Shown here piece after piece: positions 7,208 to 15,592 of a stretch of DNA of 64,000 nucleotides (position 1 is the stretch's first letter; every line of letters begins with the position of its first letter). A program made the translations under genes and the position numbers. The DNA is taken from the NCBI GenBank assembly GCA_009377525.1, contig WHTW01000002.1:1-64000 (forward strand). Reading direction: 5' to 3'. The DNA is from Rhodospirillales bacterium (lineage in GTDB: Bacteria; Pseudomonadota; Alphaproteobacteria; Reyranellales; Reyranellaceae). The notes under the pieces were generated by a model. It was not told the origin of the DNA. It did no database searches and saw nothing but the letters and a program-made list of their open reading frames with translations.

Positions 7208-8922
7208 TCTACAATCGCAAGAGCAGCGACGACACGGACAACCAGAAGAACTCGATCCGCTACCAGAAGACGGAGAACCTGCGCTTCGCAGTGGCGGAGC
7301 GGCTCAAGATTGCACCGCTCACCCTGGATGGGTTCGCTACGAACGGCATCGTCTCCGAGCGGCATTCCGGCTTTGACGAGAGCCACGAGCTTGGATTCGG
7401 CCCGGGCAATACGGTCCACTACCGCATCGAGCGGCCGAAATTCCATCAGCTGGTGCAATGGCTCGGCCGGAGATGCTTCAGGGGCGTCATCATACTGTGC
7501 TGGGATCGGGCAAGTCGCAATCGAGGCGACGACACGATCCTGCGCAAGCTGATGAAGAGCGGGACGGACGTTCGGTTCGTCCTTGCGCGGTACGACAAGA
7601 GCAGCGCCGGCGCGCTCCATATGGACGTCGATGGGATGTTCGCCGAACACCACTCGCGTGTCACCAGTGAGAAGGTAACCCTGACCAAGCGCAATTTGCG
7701 CGAGCGGGGCGTATGCACACACAAGGCCCCGGTCGGATATCTTAATCTCGGGGACATGTACCGGAAGCCGTTCGACCCTGCACGCGCACCTATCATTCGG
7801 CAGCTCTTCGCGTTGGCGGCAACCGGTGAGTGGACGCTTGCGGATCTCTCGCGATGGGCGATCAAGCAAGGGTTCACCATGCCGCCCGTTCGGCGTCGGA
7901 GGACCGAGAAGGAGATACTTGCCGAAGAGGAGGATGACGTACGACTCGAGATCGCGCCGACGCAGCGGCTCCCGACCTTCAACAATATCCACAAAGTCCT
8001 GACGAACCGGTTCTACACGGGCAGGATCATGGGGAATGAGGGCCTGTGGGTACGGAGCGTAAGTCACGAAGCGTTGGTATCGGATCAGCTATTCAATCAG
8101 GTCCAGGCACGCCTGCGCGGCCGGCAAACGAGCGTGCACTACGCCCAGGTTGTCGATCTTCCGTTGCGCCGCCTCATCTACTGTGCCGACTGCGGGCGCG
8201 TGTATACGCCATATAGCCAGAAGGGCATCGTGTACTACGGCGCGCGCTGTGCCGCGGGATGCACCAACGGCCTGAAGAGCATCAACTTCGATTTCGCCGC
8301 CGACACGTTTGGTTCCCTCATAGGTCGTCTCTCATTTAGTGACGAGGAGTATGCCTACCTCGATGAGAACGCTGGCGTTGAGGCCGTTCACCTGGAGACC
8401 ACGCGCCTCAATCTGCTGGAAGCCAATGCCCGCCGCGAGAAGAAGATAAAGGAGGACCTCGCATACCTGCGCGACAATCGGCTCACCTTGCTACGCACCG
8501 GTGCGTACTCTGCCGAAGGGCTTGTAGCGGAGGAGGAGCAGCTCAACCTTCAGCTAGATCGGATGCGAGAGGACGCGATCCATATGCCGATTGAAGCCAC
8601 GATCAACGATACCTTCAAGCTTTCCGAACTCATCAAAAGCGTTGCAGTTAGCTATTCTTTAGCCAATCCGAGTGAGAAAGACCAAATCGTCCGGGTTATG
8701 TTTTCCGAACTCGCTCTTTCCGAAAGCAGCCTGAGTTATCAATGCAAAAACGGCTTCCGTCCACTGGCGGCCCGTTTTCTTCCTAATCATGACCCGAAGG
8801 GTTGGCTTTCAGAACTTTGTCACTACCGCGAAGCGATCCAAGAGAGCATCGATGATGTCGAATCTCTCATTGATCTATCCGCAAACGACAATACGCCAAT
8901 CGGGAAGGAAGAGGCGGCGTAA
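7132..8922 (+). CDS. Large serine recombinase, second in the island
   Basis: 596 residues. The ATG at 7132 has an AAGGAG 11 bases upstream. The catalytic domain opens with CYLIYNRKSSDDTDNQKNSI (Ser31 or 32), followed by a recombinase domain (HKAPVGYLNLGDMYRKPFDP) and a zinc ribbon (CADCGRVY and CAAGC). A long coiled-coil segment, KIKEDLAYLRDNRLTLLRTG, precedes the C-terminal ANPSEKDQIVRVMFSELAL region. The YNRKSSDDxxNQKNSI start and this C-terminal block resemble recombinases I associate with Patescibacteria genomes. Its 3' end is partly duplicated at 9940-10073, so it is probably linked to an insertion event there. Confidence 0.92.
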   Translation: MQPGARERAELIKRIERGEFRECYLIYNRKSSDDTDNQKNSIRYQKTENLRFAVAERLKIAPLTLDGFATNGIVSERHSGFDESHELGFGPGNTVHYRIERPKFHQLVQWLGRRCFRGVIILCWDRASRNRGDDTILRKLMKSGTDVRFVLARYDKSSAGALHMDVDGMFAEHHSRVTSEKVTLTKRNLRERGVCTHKAPVGYLNLGDMYRKPFDPARAPIIRQLFALAATGEWTLADLSRWAIKQGFTMPPVRRRRTEKEILAEEEDDVRLEIAPTQRLPTFNNIHKVLTNRFYTGRIMGNEGLWVRSVSHEALVSDQLFNQVQARLRGRQTSVHYAQVVDLPLRRLIYCADCGRVYTPYSQKGIVYYGARCAAGCTNGLKSINFDFAADTFGSLIGRLSFSDEEYAYLDENAGVEAVHLETTRLNLLEANARREKKIKEDLAYLRDNRLTLLRTGAYSAEGLVAEEEQLNLQLDRMREDAIHMPIEATINDTFKLSELIKSVAVSYSLANPSEKDQIVRVMFSELALSESSLSYQCKNGFRPLAARFLPNHDPKGWLSELCHYREAIQESIDDVESLIDLSANDNTPIGKEEAA

Positions 8923-8962
8923 GATAGCGATCTCCTTTGCGGAGGAGTATCATGGTTGTGTT

Positions 8963-9571
8963 ATGCACCCTATGTACTCTGTTCCGTATGTATTTTGGAA
9001 CAATCACTTTTCTAGTGAGAGATTTCTTGGGTGGACTTTAATACTAACCACGATTGTAACGCTTGGACTAGGTGCGTGGATAGAGAACGAGACAGACAAT
9101 TATCATGCCGCAAACAGGCAAAATCTCATTCACTATGACCGTGCCAACCTCGCATCATCCAAACGAGATAGCGTGCGAGTCCTTGGCAGGCTTTTGTCTA
9201 CAACAGGAACAAATACGCCATCATTTCCTATTGATGTTGAATTGCCACGGGAAGCATATATGTACCATCTTCTTGTGAATGATGAGAAGTTTGGGTTTGA
9301 GGATAAAGAGGAACGACAAGCAAAGCTCAATGAGGCTGCATCAAGAGATATACAGTCGGTGACGGACTTCTTTCGACAAACTGGTGATCACTTTGAAGAA
9401 AATATTAACAACAGAACGAGTCAACTCATTCAGGAAGCAGAAGATTTCCATCGTAGACAGAGCACTCTGCTCTACTGGCTGAACTTTTTTCAACTAATGA
9501 ACCTGCTTCTGGCTATTCGGTTTACGTATGTCTCTTACCATATCGCAAAGACAATCCGGCCTGGCTCGTAA
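8963..9571 (+). CDS. Membrane protein of unknown function, AT-rich gene
   Basis: 202 residues from the ATG at 8963, with GGAGGAG about 15 bases upstream; upstream codons in this frame overlap the recombinase and are not used here. One TM segment lies near residues 20-40 (LGWTLILTTIVTLGLGAWI) and a second at the C-terminus (LLYWLNFFQLMNLLLAIRFT). The 120 residues between are charged and helical. The gene is clearly AT-richer than its neighbours and lies between two copies of a recombinase 3' end, so it looks like captured cargo. No family recognised. Confidence 0.6.
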   Translation: MHPMYSVPYVFWNNHFSSERFLGWTLILTTIVTLGLGAWIENETDNYHAANRQNLIHYDRANLASSKRDSVRVLGRLLSTTGTNTPSFPIDVELPREAYMYHLLVNDEKFGFEDKEERQAKLNEAASRDIQSVTDFFRQTGDHFEENINNRTSQLIQEAEDFHRRQSTLLYWLNFFQLMNLLLAIRFTYVSYHIAKTIRPGS

Positions 9572-9597
9572 CGCCTAGAAGTAAGCGCCGCTTCCGG

Positions 9598-9801
9598 TCA
9601 CAAGTTTCTCCCATTTCTCTCCTCGCCTAGTTGTCGCTTCTCAATGTTGATCTGTATTTCTGTTAGCGCAGCTTGGAGCTCGCGGATCGCTTGCTTGACC
9701 TGTACGTGGACCTCTGGCTTCGAGATCTCTACGAGTAATGCCTTGAGACGCGCTTCGCGATCAGCGTCGGCCTTCCGCCGACGCGTTGCCTTTCGGGTCA
9801 T
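9598..9801 (-). CDS. Small charged coiled-coil protein (67 aa)
   Basis: MTRKATRRRKADADREARLK is followed by heptad-like helices ending with QLGEERNGRNL. No Cys or membrane segment. It lies alone on the minus strand between the AT-rich membrane gene and the recombinase remnant. No family recognised; charge and helicity suggest nucleic-acid or protein binding only. Confidence 0.4.
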   Translation of the reverse strand: MTRKATRRRKADADREARLKALLVEISKPEVHVQVKQAIRELQAALTEIQINIEKRQLGEERNGRNL

Positions 9802-9939
9802 GTCTTAGTGTTGTGTTACGAGGGGAAGTTCGGAAACGTTTCCTGTGGGGTACACATCCCTCGGAAAATCAGAACACCTCGAAACGAAAATATACTTGTA
9901 AACCAAGGCTTATTTTCGGTTCGGAACACTTTACTTCAT

Positions 9940-10073
9940 TTGGTGACCCGACAGGTTGGCTTTCAGAACTTTGTCAGCATCGAGCGGCGATCCAGCACAG
10001 CATAGGAGAACTCGAATCGCTGATCACTCCGCCGGCGAATGACAATGATGCTGAGGGTCTCAAGGCTGCCTAG
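9940..10073 (+). pseudogene. Remnant of a serine recombinase 3' end
   Basis: The frame reads GWLSELCQHRAAIQHSIGEL, then ESLITPPANDN, against GWLSELCHYREAIQESIDDV and ESLIDLSANDN at the end of the recombinase at 7132-8922. At the DNA level about 33 bases are nearly identical (8790-8822 against 9945-9977, two mismatches), and then similarity falls. The codons before 9940 do not match a recombinase. This is either the tail of an older recombinase or an attachment-site duplication flanking the 1.1-kb AT-rich segment. Confidence 0.8.
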
Positions 10074-10262
10074 CGTTGCTTTGGCACTGGCTACTCGCCA
10101 AGATAGTCGAAGGCACTCGGCGCCCCATTTGGAAAAATCTCACGTCTCAATGCCCTAAAGTCGCTTCGCTAAATCAGCGATCATGCAGGCGTTCTCCGCC
10201 GGAATGTATGCGTGGTGACGATCAAAGAGCGCGTTTAGCGATGTCCGCGAGGACCGTGAGGA

Positions 10263-10285
10263 AGGCAACCCGTTACTGGTTGCCT
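10263..10285. repeat. 8-bp hairpin downstream of the defence operon
   Basis: Arms AGGCAACC (10263-10270) and GGTTGCCT (10278-10285) with a 7-base loop, about 30 bases beyond the stop of the last leftward gene. There is no clear T-tract, so termination is possible but not proven. The rest of the 10074-10316 gap shows nothing I recognise. Confidence 0.4.
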
Positions 10286-10316
10286 CTACTTTCCGACGGC
10301 GGTCCGCCCAGTTCCC

Positions 10317-10805
10317 CTATGGTTGTTCTATGGCCTCCTCAACCCGTAAGTCAGAGAGCGTCAACATTTCTGGCAGTTGCGGTGCGGCCCGCAGCGATGC
10401 GTCGAGGCCTGGAATGGCATCGAGTTGGCTGTCGCGGTCCATCCAGTAGGCGTCAGCCCAATCCGACCGAAGGTCACCGAGCGGATTGAGTAGCCGAGTG
10501 TCAGCATCATGTGAGGGTGCATTCTGATCGCAAAGGGCGACCCTGTACAAGATATGCTTGCCGAATCCATTAAAGTTGAATTGCCGAAATACTCGTGCGT
10601 CTTCGAGTGAACGGAAAGCAAAAGCGCACTCCAAGCGCGAGGGCCTATGGGGAAACCGAAGCACGCGGGCAGCCTCTAGAACCATTTCTCTAAGCGCCGC
10701 ATTGTGCTGCCACTTCCACGAGCGGACGATGCGCCCCCAGTTTCCTGACTTGATGATCGATCCAGAACCTAGCATCGCGCCAGAGAGGTGGAAAAAGTCA
10801 GGCAT
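10317..10805 (-). CDS. DUF2441-like protein, last gene of the defence operon
   Basis: 162 residues. The start MPDFFHLSGAMLGSGSIIKS is followed by GNWGR, and a central block RLECAFAFRSLEDARVFRQF precedes KHILYRVAL. The GS-x-GNWGR and ECAF..F...A..F pattern recalls DUF2441, a family with an ADP-ribosyltransferase-like look, but I cannot confirm the assignment. No membrane segment. It lies 100 bases after the DUF6602-like gene on the same strand and may be an effector or accessory of the system. Confidence 0.5.
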   Translation of the reverse strand: MPDFFHLSGAMLGSGSIIKSGNWGRIVRSWKWQHNAALREMVLEAARVLRFPHRPSRLECAFAFRSLEDARVFRQFNFNGFGKHILYRVALCDQNAPSHDADTRLLNPLGDLRSDWADAYWMDRDSQLDAIPGLDASLRAAPQLPEMLTLSDLRVEEAIEQP

Positions 10806-10907
10806 AGATGTTCACTCTCCCTTGGCGACGTACCGAGGATGGCGGATCGCCAGCGACAATTTACTGAGCCTCGGCGCCCGCCACAGTCCATGTAGCGTTC
10901 CAGGAGT

Positions 10908-11621
10908 CTAGGTCAACCACTTGGCATAGGCGCGTACGTCGATCATCGGTACAGTCGCATTGGCCTGGAGTTGCGCAATGAGTTCCAACAGGAAGGCTGT
11001 CGCGGGCTTACCCTTCTCGGCAAAGCGATAGCCGGAGCCCTCCTTCATGAACAACCCATGGGCAGCGATACACCCGAGATCGAGCTGTCTCTCGGGCTCC
11101 GCTGCAACAAGTGATTCTTTGAGCGGATCGCCAAGCGCCGGCGTCCAATCGCTCTCAAAGGCGAGCAGCCCACCCAGAATCGGGGTTAATGGTTTAGGCG
11201 GATACGTTCCTCCAGCGTGAGGTATCGGCAGGCTCGTTCGGTGCAGGTTCCGGACACTGCGCACCTTCTCGGCTGCGTACGCAACTACGCTTGCATTGGC
11301 CGATTGCTTTGCTTCGAAGACGGCATACACGCTTTCCGCCGGGATCACTGTCTGCCCCTCGTACGTGAAAATGAGCGGCGTGTACTGCCGATCGAAGACG
11401 AGAACGTCAATCTGCTGGCTGAAGCTGCCGTTGCTATCGACCACATGGGCTCGTGCTGCCTGATAGCGCGCCGGGAGGTATGTCTGCAGGAGTTCAAGCC
11501 AGACCTGCTCACTGGCGTCGCCCTTCGTGCCAGGATGTCCGAACGACTGTCGCGCTATGCCGAGCCGACGCTCGATGTCGTCGTGCAATGAGGCGAGGAG
11601 TTGTTGCAGGGACCAAGTCAT
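10908..11621 (-). CDS. DUF6602-like protein, putative PD-(D/E)XK nuclease
   Basis: 237 residues. The core SQQIDVLVFDRQYTPLIF followed by PAESVYAVFEAK gives the D...(E)xK signature of the PD-(D/E)XK nuclease fold: Asp in IDVLVFD, then Glu and Lys in FEAK. The surrounding layout, with EQVWLELLQTYLPARYQAA before it, matches what I know as DUF6602, often found beside nucleotidyltransferases. Its start overlaps the stop of the upstream nucleotidyltransferase by four bases, so the pair is co-translated. A DNA-degrading effector role is inferred, not shown. Confidence 0.65.
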   Translation of the reverse strand: MTWSLQQLLASLHDDIERRLGIARQSFGHPGTKGDASEQVWLELLQTYLPARYQAARAHVVDSNGSFSQQIDVLVFDRQYTPLIFTYEGQTVIPAESVYAVFEAKQSANASVVAYAAEKVRSVRNLHRTSLPIPHAGGTYPPKPLTPILGGLLAFESDWTPALGDPLKESLVAAEPERQLDLGCIAAHGLFMKEGSGYRFAEKGKPATAFLLELIAQLQANATVPMIDVRAYAKWLT

Positions 11622-12376
11622 ACGACGATCTGGTTCCAGTTCTGTGCAGCGAGGGCACGGGTGGCCGCCGACCCAACGTTCGCCTTCTCGGAGACGGTGA
11701 GATCGTCGGAGATCACGTTATTGGTATTCGCGGGATCAACAAATCTCGCTCCAGCGAAGGAGTCGCGCAGGTACGTAAACACCGTCCAGACGTTGTCGGA
11801 CAGTGCTCCGTATCTGCCCGACAGCGCGGCGATAACCACCATCTCAAGATAGAAGGACGGGAAGTCCAATTTGTGCTGATCTCGCCACAGCTTCAGGACG
11901 CGGGTCTCCGCGATGCGCCCGCCGGCACGCACATACGCAATGTGCCGGATGACGTTCGTCTTGGTCCAGGTATCTGCTTTGCGGCGATACAGGCTATGGT
12001 CCTCGCTCGTATTGTCCTGCCGCTTCGCCGGGACGAGATCAACGTCGATGCCCCCGACCCGTACGTTCAGGGAGACATTCTGCCGCCGGACCGTGTAGCC
12101 GCCATCTTGGAGCCGCGTGGCGAGTGTCCCGTAGATTTCCTTGAGAGGATTCGTGGTATCCGCAGCCAAGGAAATGAAGAGATCGATGTCGGTGCCGCTC
12201 GCGTTCGCCGTGCCCTTTGCAAATGAGCCGCTCGGATTGATCGAGACCAGTTGGGTTCCAGCCCAGCTCCGGATAAGCGGCGCCAAGGTATTCTGGACGC
12301 CACGGACCGGGGAGTATGGACCCGTATCCACGGTCTCGCGGACGAGAATATTCTGAAGATATGCATCGGCACTCAT
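11618..12376 (-). CDS. OAS/CD-NTase-like nucleotidyltransferase (second)
   Basis: 252 residues from MSADAYLQN (ATG at 12376; another Met at 12385). The nucleotidyltransferase motif is PSGSFAKGTANASGTDIDLF (Gly50-Ser51, Asp63 and Asp65), and the third Asp is in GGIDVDLVPAKRQ (about 113). A helical part with RVLKLWRDQHKLDFPSFYLE follows. The fold is that of the OAS/cGAS-like nucleotidyltransferase superfamily. It could make a signal nucleotide or modify an RNA or protein. It overlaps the DUF6602-like gene by four bases, suggesting a two-gene module inside the operon. Confidence 0.8.
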   Translation of the reverse strand: MSADAYLQNILVRETVDTGPYSPVRGVQNTLAPLIRSWAGTQLVSINPSGSFAKGTANASGTDIDLFISLAADTTNPLKEIYGTLATRLQDGGYTVRRQNVSLNVRVGGIDVDLVPAKRQDNTSEDHSLYRRKADTWTKTNVIRHIAYVRAGGRIAETRVLKLWRDQHKLDFPSFYLEMVVIAALSGRYGALSDNVWTVFTYLRDSFAGARFVDPANTNNVISDDLTVSEKANVGSAATRALAAQNWNQIVV

Positions 12377-12436
12377 ATGTCTCATCCTATCGCACTCAAG
12401 CACCTCGGCGGCGCGCCCTGCCAACACTCATCCGCA

Positions 12437-13180
12437 CTACGCGCCCCCGCCTTGATCGACCGATGGCAGCTCGACGCCTGATGCGCGCACATCCGCATAG
12501 AGCTTCTTGAGGCCCTCCCATGCCTCAGGGTGACAATTGCGGATCGGAGCGCCCTTTTCACAGAAGCACGGCATATGGCCTTTCGGGCGCTTCTTGCTGC
12601 TGAGGATTGCGCGCATCCACGGCCAGGTTGCGTAGGCGTTCAAGGACCACCACAACGTGAATTGGATGCTTTCTAGGTTGCCCCTTGCGAGGTATGACTC
12701 CAGCGCTCCCAAGGTATCATGGTCGTATTGAGGCCACGGCCACTGCGCATGGATGTCGTAGTAGCGCTGCCCGTACAGAAACGGGATGCACAGTTCTTCG
12801 AGGTACTGCTGGAAGAAGTAGCCTTGCTTGAGGAGTGCCGCCTCCTCTGACGGACCGCATAGGCAGGCCCCCTTGCCGACATAGAAGTGTCGCTCCGCAC
12901 AGCACGGAAATGCGTCATCCTGAATGTAGAGGCGGGGGAAGAGCCAGCGCACCTTCTCCATCGTCGCCACGTCCTTGATGAGGATGTCATAGGTGCCGGA
13001 GAGGATGAGGCCCGGCGGCTCTGCGGCATGCGGCCGAGCAATCGAAAACACCGCAGAGGCAACATCGTACGCAGCCCTGAAGGTGATCTCGCCACGAATC
13101 TCCGTGTTGTGGTCATTGGGCACGAGCTTGGGATAGGCGGCGCGCAGCCAATCGAGCTCAGCGTGGGTCAGCAGAACCAT
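12437..13180 (-). CDS. E2-like (ubiquitin-conjugating fold) protein with C-terminal Cys motif
   Basis: 247 residues from MVLLTHAELDWLRAAYPKLV (ATG 13180). The central RHFYVGKGACLCGPSEEA fits the H-x(n)-G-x-C-L signature of prokaryotic E2-like proteins, with candidate catalytic Cys106 (or Cys108) and His98. CIPFLYGQRYY follows, and a C-terminal knuckle HMPCFCEKGAPIRNCH resembles a SEC-C-type zinc motif. In type II CBASS the E2 (alone or with E1) attaches the CD-NTase to targets. This gene overlaps the CD-NTase-like gene by 23 bases, in line with such a partnership. No E1 or JAB peptidase gene is nearby. Confidence 0.65.
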   Translation of the reverse strand: MVLLTHAELDWLRAAYPKLVPNDHNTEIRGEITFRAAYDVASAVFSIARPHAAEPPGLILSGTYDILIKDVATMEKVRWLFPRLYIQDDAFPCCAERHFYVGKGACLCGPSEEAALLKQGYFFQQYLEELCIPFLYGQRYYDIHAQWPWPQYDHDTLGALESYLARGNLESIQFTLWWSLNAYATWPWMRAILSSKKRPKGHMPCFCEKGAPIRNCHPEAWEGLKKLYADVRASGVELPSVDQGGGA

Positions 13181-14240
13181 GGTTGCGGTGAGGCGTGAAT
13201 GAGGTGGGAGCCGTGTAGGTCGTCGCAATGGCGGGCGCAGCGACCGTCGCGGCCACAACAACGGCTACGGCACTGCCGGCGAGGAGCTTGCGGATGGCCT
13301 GTCGGGCATCCTCCTCAGTCTCCGCGGCGATCATCGCCGCAACGGCCGACCGTGCGGCCTTGATGCGCGTCGTGATGTCGGCTCGCTCCTCGGCGGTCAG
13401 CTCGTCTATGTACTTGTCGACGTACCGCGTGTGGTCGGCCCGGTCAGGGAAGTGCGGCGCTTCGAGGTAGTCCTCCAAGGTGCCGAAGAACGCCTCGATG
13501 GCGTCCAGAGTGTCGAAGTGGGGCGACCGCTTGAGGAGGTCGTTGTCCACGAGCTCGAGGTGGAAGGACTTGAGGCGAAACTCGGGGTTCTCCTTCTTAC
13601 AGCCGCGCCGCCACTTCCGGCCGAACTTGGCGACCTTGCGGAAGCTTTCGTTCTGCTCGTTGAGCTGGCGCGCATCCTCGATGTACCCGCGCGGATCGGA
13701 GAGCATCCAGCCGATGTGGGCGCCGAGCTCGTAGTGGCGGAGGCGCCTGGTCTTGGAGAACCGCGCGATCTCGGGCACCCAGTAGATGTCGTCGCCGAAC
13801 TCGTTCGTTCGGCCTGCGGCGAGGGCGGGCACCAGGTCGATCGAGAAGTCGTCCTTGGTGCCGAAGTAGATGCCGATCGAGTGGCTCTGGACGACAACGG
13901 TGACCTTGCGGCCGGCCTGCTGGTATGCCGCGCGTATCGTCGCCGCGAGCCGCTGCAGGATCTCGGAAGGGTCGAACTCGCCCGGGTCGTACCCCTGCAT
14001 GACCTTGCGGAGCACCTCGCCGCTCAGCGCCGCGGGAGGCATCTGCCAGATGACATCGAGGTCATTGACGGGCGTCGTCGACGTGAAGCGCGCATACGAC
14101 CCGCTCTGGAAGCAGACGCCGCCGACGGCGCCGCACAGGAACTCGTACTCGCGGCTGACCATCGCGCGCTCCTTGGGCGTCGGCGACAGGTGATCCCGGA
14201 TATGCGCGTTGAGGATGCCGTTGATGGTGGTTCGTTTCAT
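13158..14240 (-). CDS. CD-NTase-like cyclic-oligonucleotide synthase candidate
   Basis: 360 residues. The motif SGSYARFTSTTPVNDLDVIW carries Gly47-Ser48 with Asp60 and Asp62, and FSIDLVPAL gives the third catalytic Asp (about 135). The later FHLELVDNDLLKRSPHFDTL belongs to the C-terminal helical domain. This is the layout of CBASS CD-NTases, which make a nucleotide second messenger on phage infection. The last 50 residues are unusual: a hydrophobic AGSAVAVVVAATVAAPAIAT stretch that could insert in a membrane. It lies 8 bases after the membrane-protein gene and overlaps the E2-like gene. Confidence 0.8.
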   Translation of the reverse strand: MKRTTINGILNAHIRDHLSPTPKERAMVSREYEFLCGAVGGVCFQSGSYARFTSTTPVNDLDVIWQMPPAALSGEVLRKVMQGYDPGEFDPSEILQRLAATIRAAYQQAGRKVTVVVQSHSIGIYFGTKDDFSIDLVPALAAGRTNEFGDDIYWVPEIARFSKTRRLRHYELGAHIGWMLSDPRGYIEDARQLNEQNESFRKVAKFGRKWRRGCKKENPEFRLKSFHLELVDNDLLKRSPHFDTLDAIEAFFGTLEDYLEAPHFPDRADHTRYVDKYIDELTAEERADITTRIKAARSAVAAMIAAETEEDARQAIRKLLAGSAVAVVVAATVAAPAIATTYTAPTSFTPHRNHGSADPR

Positions 14241-14248
14241 AGGTTGTC

Positions 14249-14743
14249 CTAGTAGCTAGTCGTGATCATGCCGGTCACGAGATCGTTCAGCAGCCGCCCG
14301 CGAAAATTGCAGACGGCGACATTCCGGGCGTTCGCGAGCTTCGTCATTTGGTCCTGGGGGATGGCCCCCGGCGGCGCATGCACGATGAGGGGAGTGTGAT
14401 CCTTCTTCAGACGGAGGATCTCCTCGACGTGTTCATGGAAGTCCGACCAATTAAGGAGGTAAACGCTCGCCTTCTCGGCCTTGCCGATGTCGCCCACGGA
14501 TCCAATCGGGATGATGTTCGTCTTGTTGAAGAGCTTGCAGTCGTGGAGCAGCGCTTCCAGAGAACGGAGAGTTTCGCCCGTTGCAAAGATCGCAATCTTC
14601 CGTTTGGCGAGGCCGTTACCGAGGCGGATGAGGACCGGGGTGATGCCGCGAATCCAGAGGATGACGGCGTAGATGCCGGCGCCGATTGCAATGATTGTGG
14701 CTGGGTAGCCCAACCATTCGAAGATCGTGGTGATGGTTTCCAT
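14249..14743 (-). CDS. Membrane-anchored candidate effector of the CBASS-like operon
   Basis: 164 residues. One N-terminal TM segment (about 13-35, PATIIAIGAGIYAVILWIRG) is followed by a soluble Rossmann-like domain: KIAIFATGE strand, NIIPIGSVGDIGKAE, ASVYLLNWSD, TPLIVHAPPGAIPQ, and a conserved-looking end, NARNVAVCNFRGRLLNDLVT. The strand-helix pattern recalls TIR or SLOG-type sensor domains, but I cannot assign a family. First in the leftward operon and 8 bases before the CD-NTase-like gene, it is the natural effector candidate, perhaps damaging the membrane or NAD pool when nucleotide binds. Confidence 0.6.
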   Translation of the reverse strand: METITTIFEWLGYPATIIAIGAGIYAVILWIRGITPVLIRLGNGLAKRKIAIFATGETLRSLEALLHDCKLFNKTNIIPIGSVGDIGKAEKASVYLLNWSDFHEHVEEILRLKKDHTPLIVHAPPGAIPQDQMTKLANARNVAVCNFRGRLLNDLVTGMITTSY

Positions 14744-14859
14744 AATTCAGTTGCGCCTTCGCGGGGCGCTCACTGAACGTACCCACTTCCGGCCTTTAGA
14801 GAGGTTTAACGCCAGCACGGTTATAACTTATCGCGACGCTGGCATCGCGATGTACCAAG

Positions 14860-14880
14860 TGTACGCTAACGATGCGTACA
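14860..14880. promoter_or_regulatory. Palindromic operator candidate of the defence operon
   Basis: TGTACGC (14860-14866), 7-base spacer, GCGTACA (14874-14880): a perfect inverted repeat just beyond the ImmA/IrrE stop and about 117 bases upstream of the membrane-protein gene. The same half-site recurs next to the start of the XRE gene (15940-15951), so this XRE protein is the likely ligand. Two TCGCGA hexamers (14831-14836, 14845-14850) lie close by. Confidence 0.6.
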
Positions 14881-14887
14881 GTCAAGG

Positions 14888-15586
14888 TCAGAGGGAGAGC
14901 TGGCCTGTCTCGCCGGCGGGGAAGAGGTCGCCAAGGCGAATGCGGACGACGGCGGGGTTCACATCAAAGATATCGGCCAATGCATTGGCTGCTCTGGCCC
15001 TCTGGTTCGCTGGCAACTCCTTGGCGCCGAGGCCTCCGGTTGCCGCCAGGTACGGCTCAAGGGCTTTTTCCACAAGCATTCGCGGCAGGAGCAGTCCGCC
15101 GATGGCGCGATTCGCCTGGTATTCCCACCAGCGGCCGTCGTAGCCAGGGGAGCTGTGCTCGCCTTGGACATCGCGGCAGAGAATGTGCGGCTTTGCATCG
15201 GTCTCGCCGAAAAGGGACGCGGGCTTCGTGCCTAGAGCGAAGAGATAGGTATGGAGGAGCCCATGGCCCGCCTCGTGCGCCATGGTCGACCGGAGTCGGC
15301 GCCGAGCGACCGGGGATGCATCGGTATCGAGCTGCGCCGCAATCACGACGTCTGTGACGCCCCGCGGGCCGAACTTGGTGAACCCGAGGACGCCGTCAAG
15401 CAGCTCCTCATAACGGGGCGATACTTTGAACCGGCGCTCGATGAAACGATCGATCCGCATCGGACTTGGCTCTGAGGGCAGAAGCTGGACCGCCCGCAGC
15501 TCTTCCACGCACATCCGCTCAATTTCCCCCAGCTTGAAGTGCGGTCGCTCGGAGAAGGGGCCAGATCGGGTGCGGAAGGTCTTCAT
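14888..15586 (-). CDS. ImmA/IrrE-type metallopeptidase (CapP-like)
   Basis: 232 residues. The zinc site H104-E-A-G-H108 in RSTMAHEAGHGLLHTYLF and the later Glu in WWEYQANRAIGGLLLP (about 155) mark the IrrE/ImmA (DUF955) family. These proteases cleave a partner XRE repressor on a DNA-damage or nucleotide signal. The XRE partner is encoded 6 bases upstream. In CBASS loci the homologous pair CapH/CapP controls expression of the operon, and the CD-NTase-like operon starts directly downstream here. The gene ends just before the operator palindrome. Confidence 0.88.
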   Translation of the reverse strand: MKTFRTRSGPFSERPHFKLGEIERMCVEELRAVQLLPSEPSPMRIDRFIERRFKVSPRYEELLDGVLGFTKFGPRGVTDVVIAAQLDTDASPVARRRLRSTMAHEAGHGLLHTYLFALGTKPASLFGETDAKPHILCRDVQGEHSSPGYDGRWWEYQANRAIGGLLLPRMLVEKALEPYLAATGGLGAKELPANQRARAANALADIFDVNPAVVRIRLGDLFPAGETGQLSL

Positions 15587-15592
15587 ATGTCG

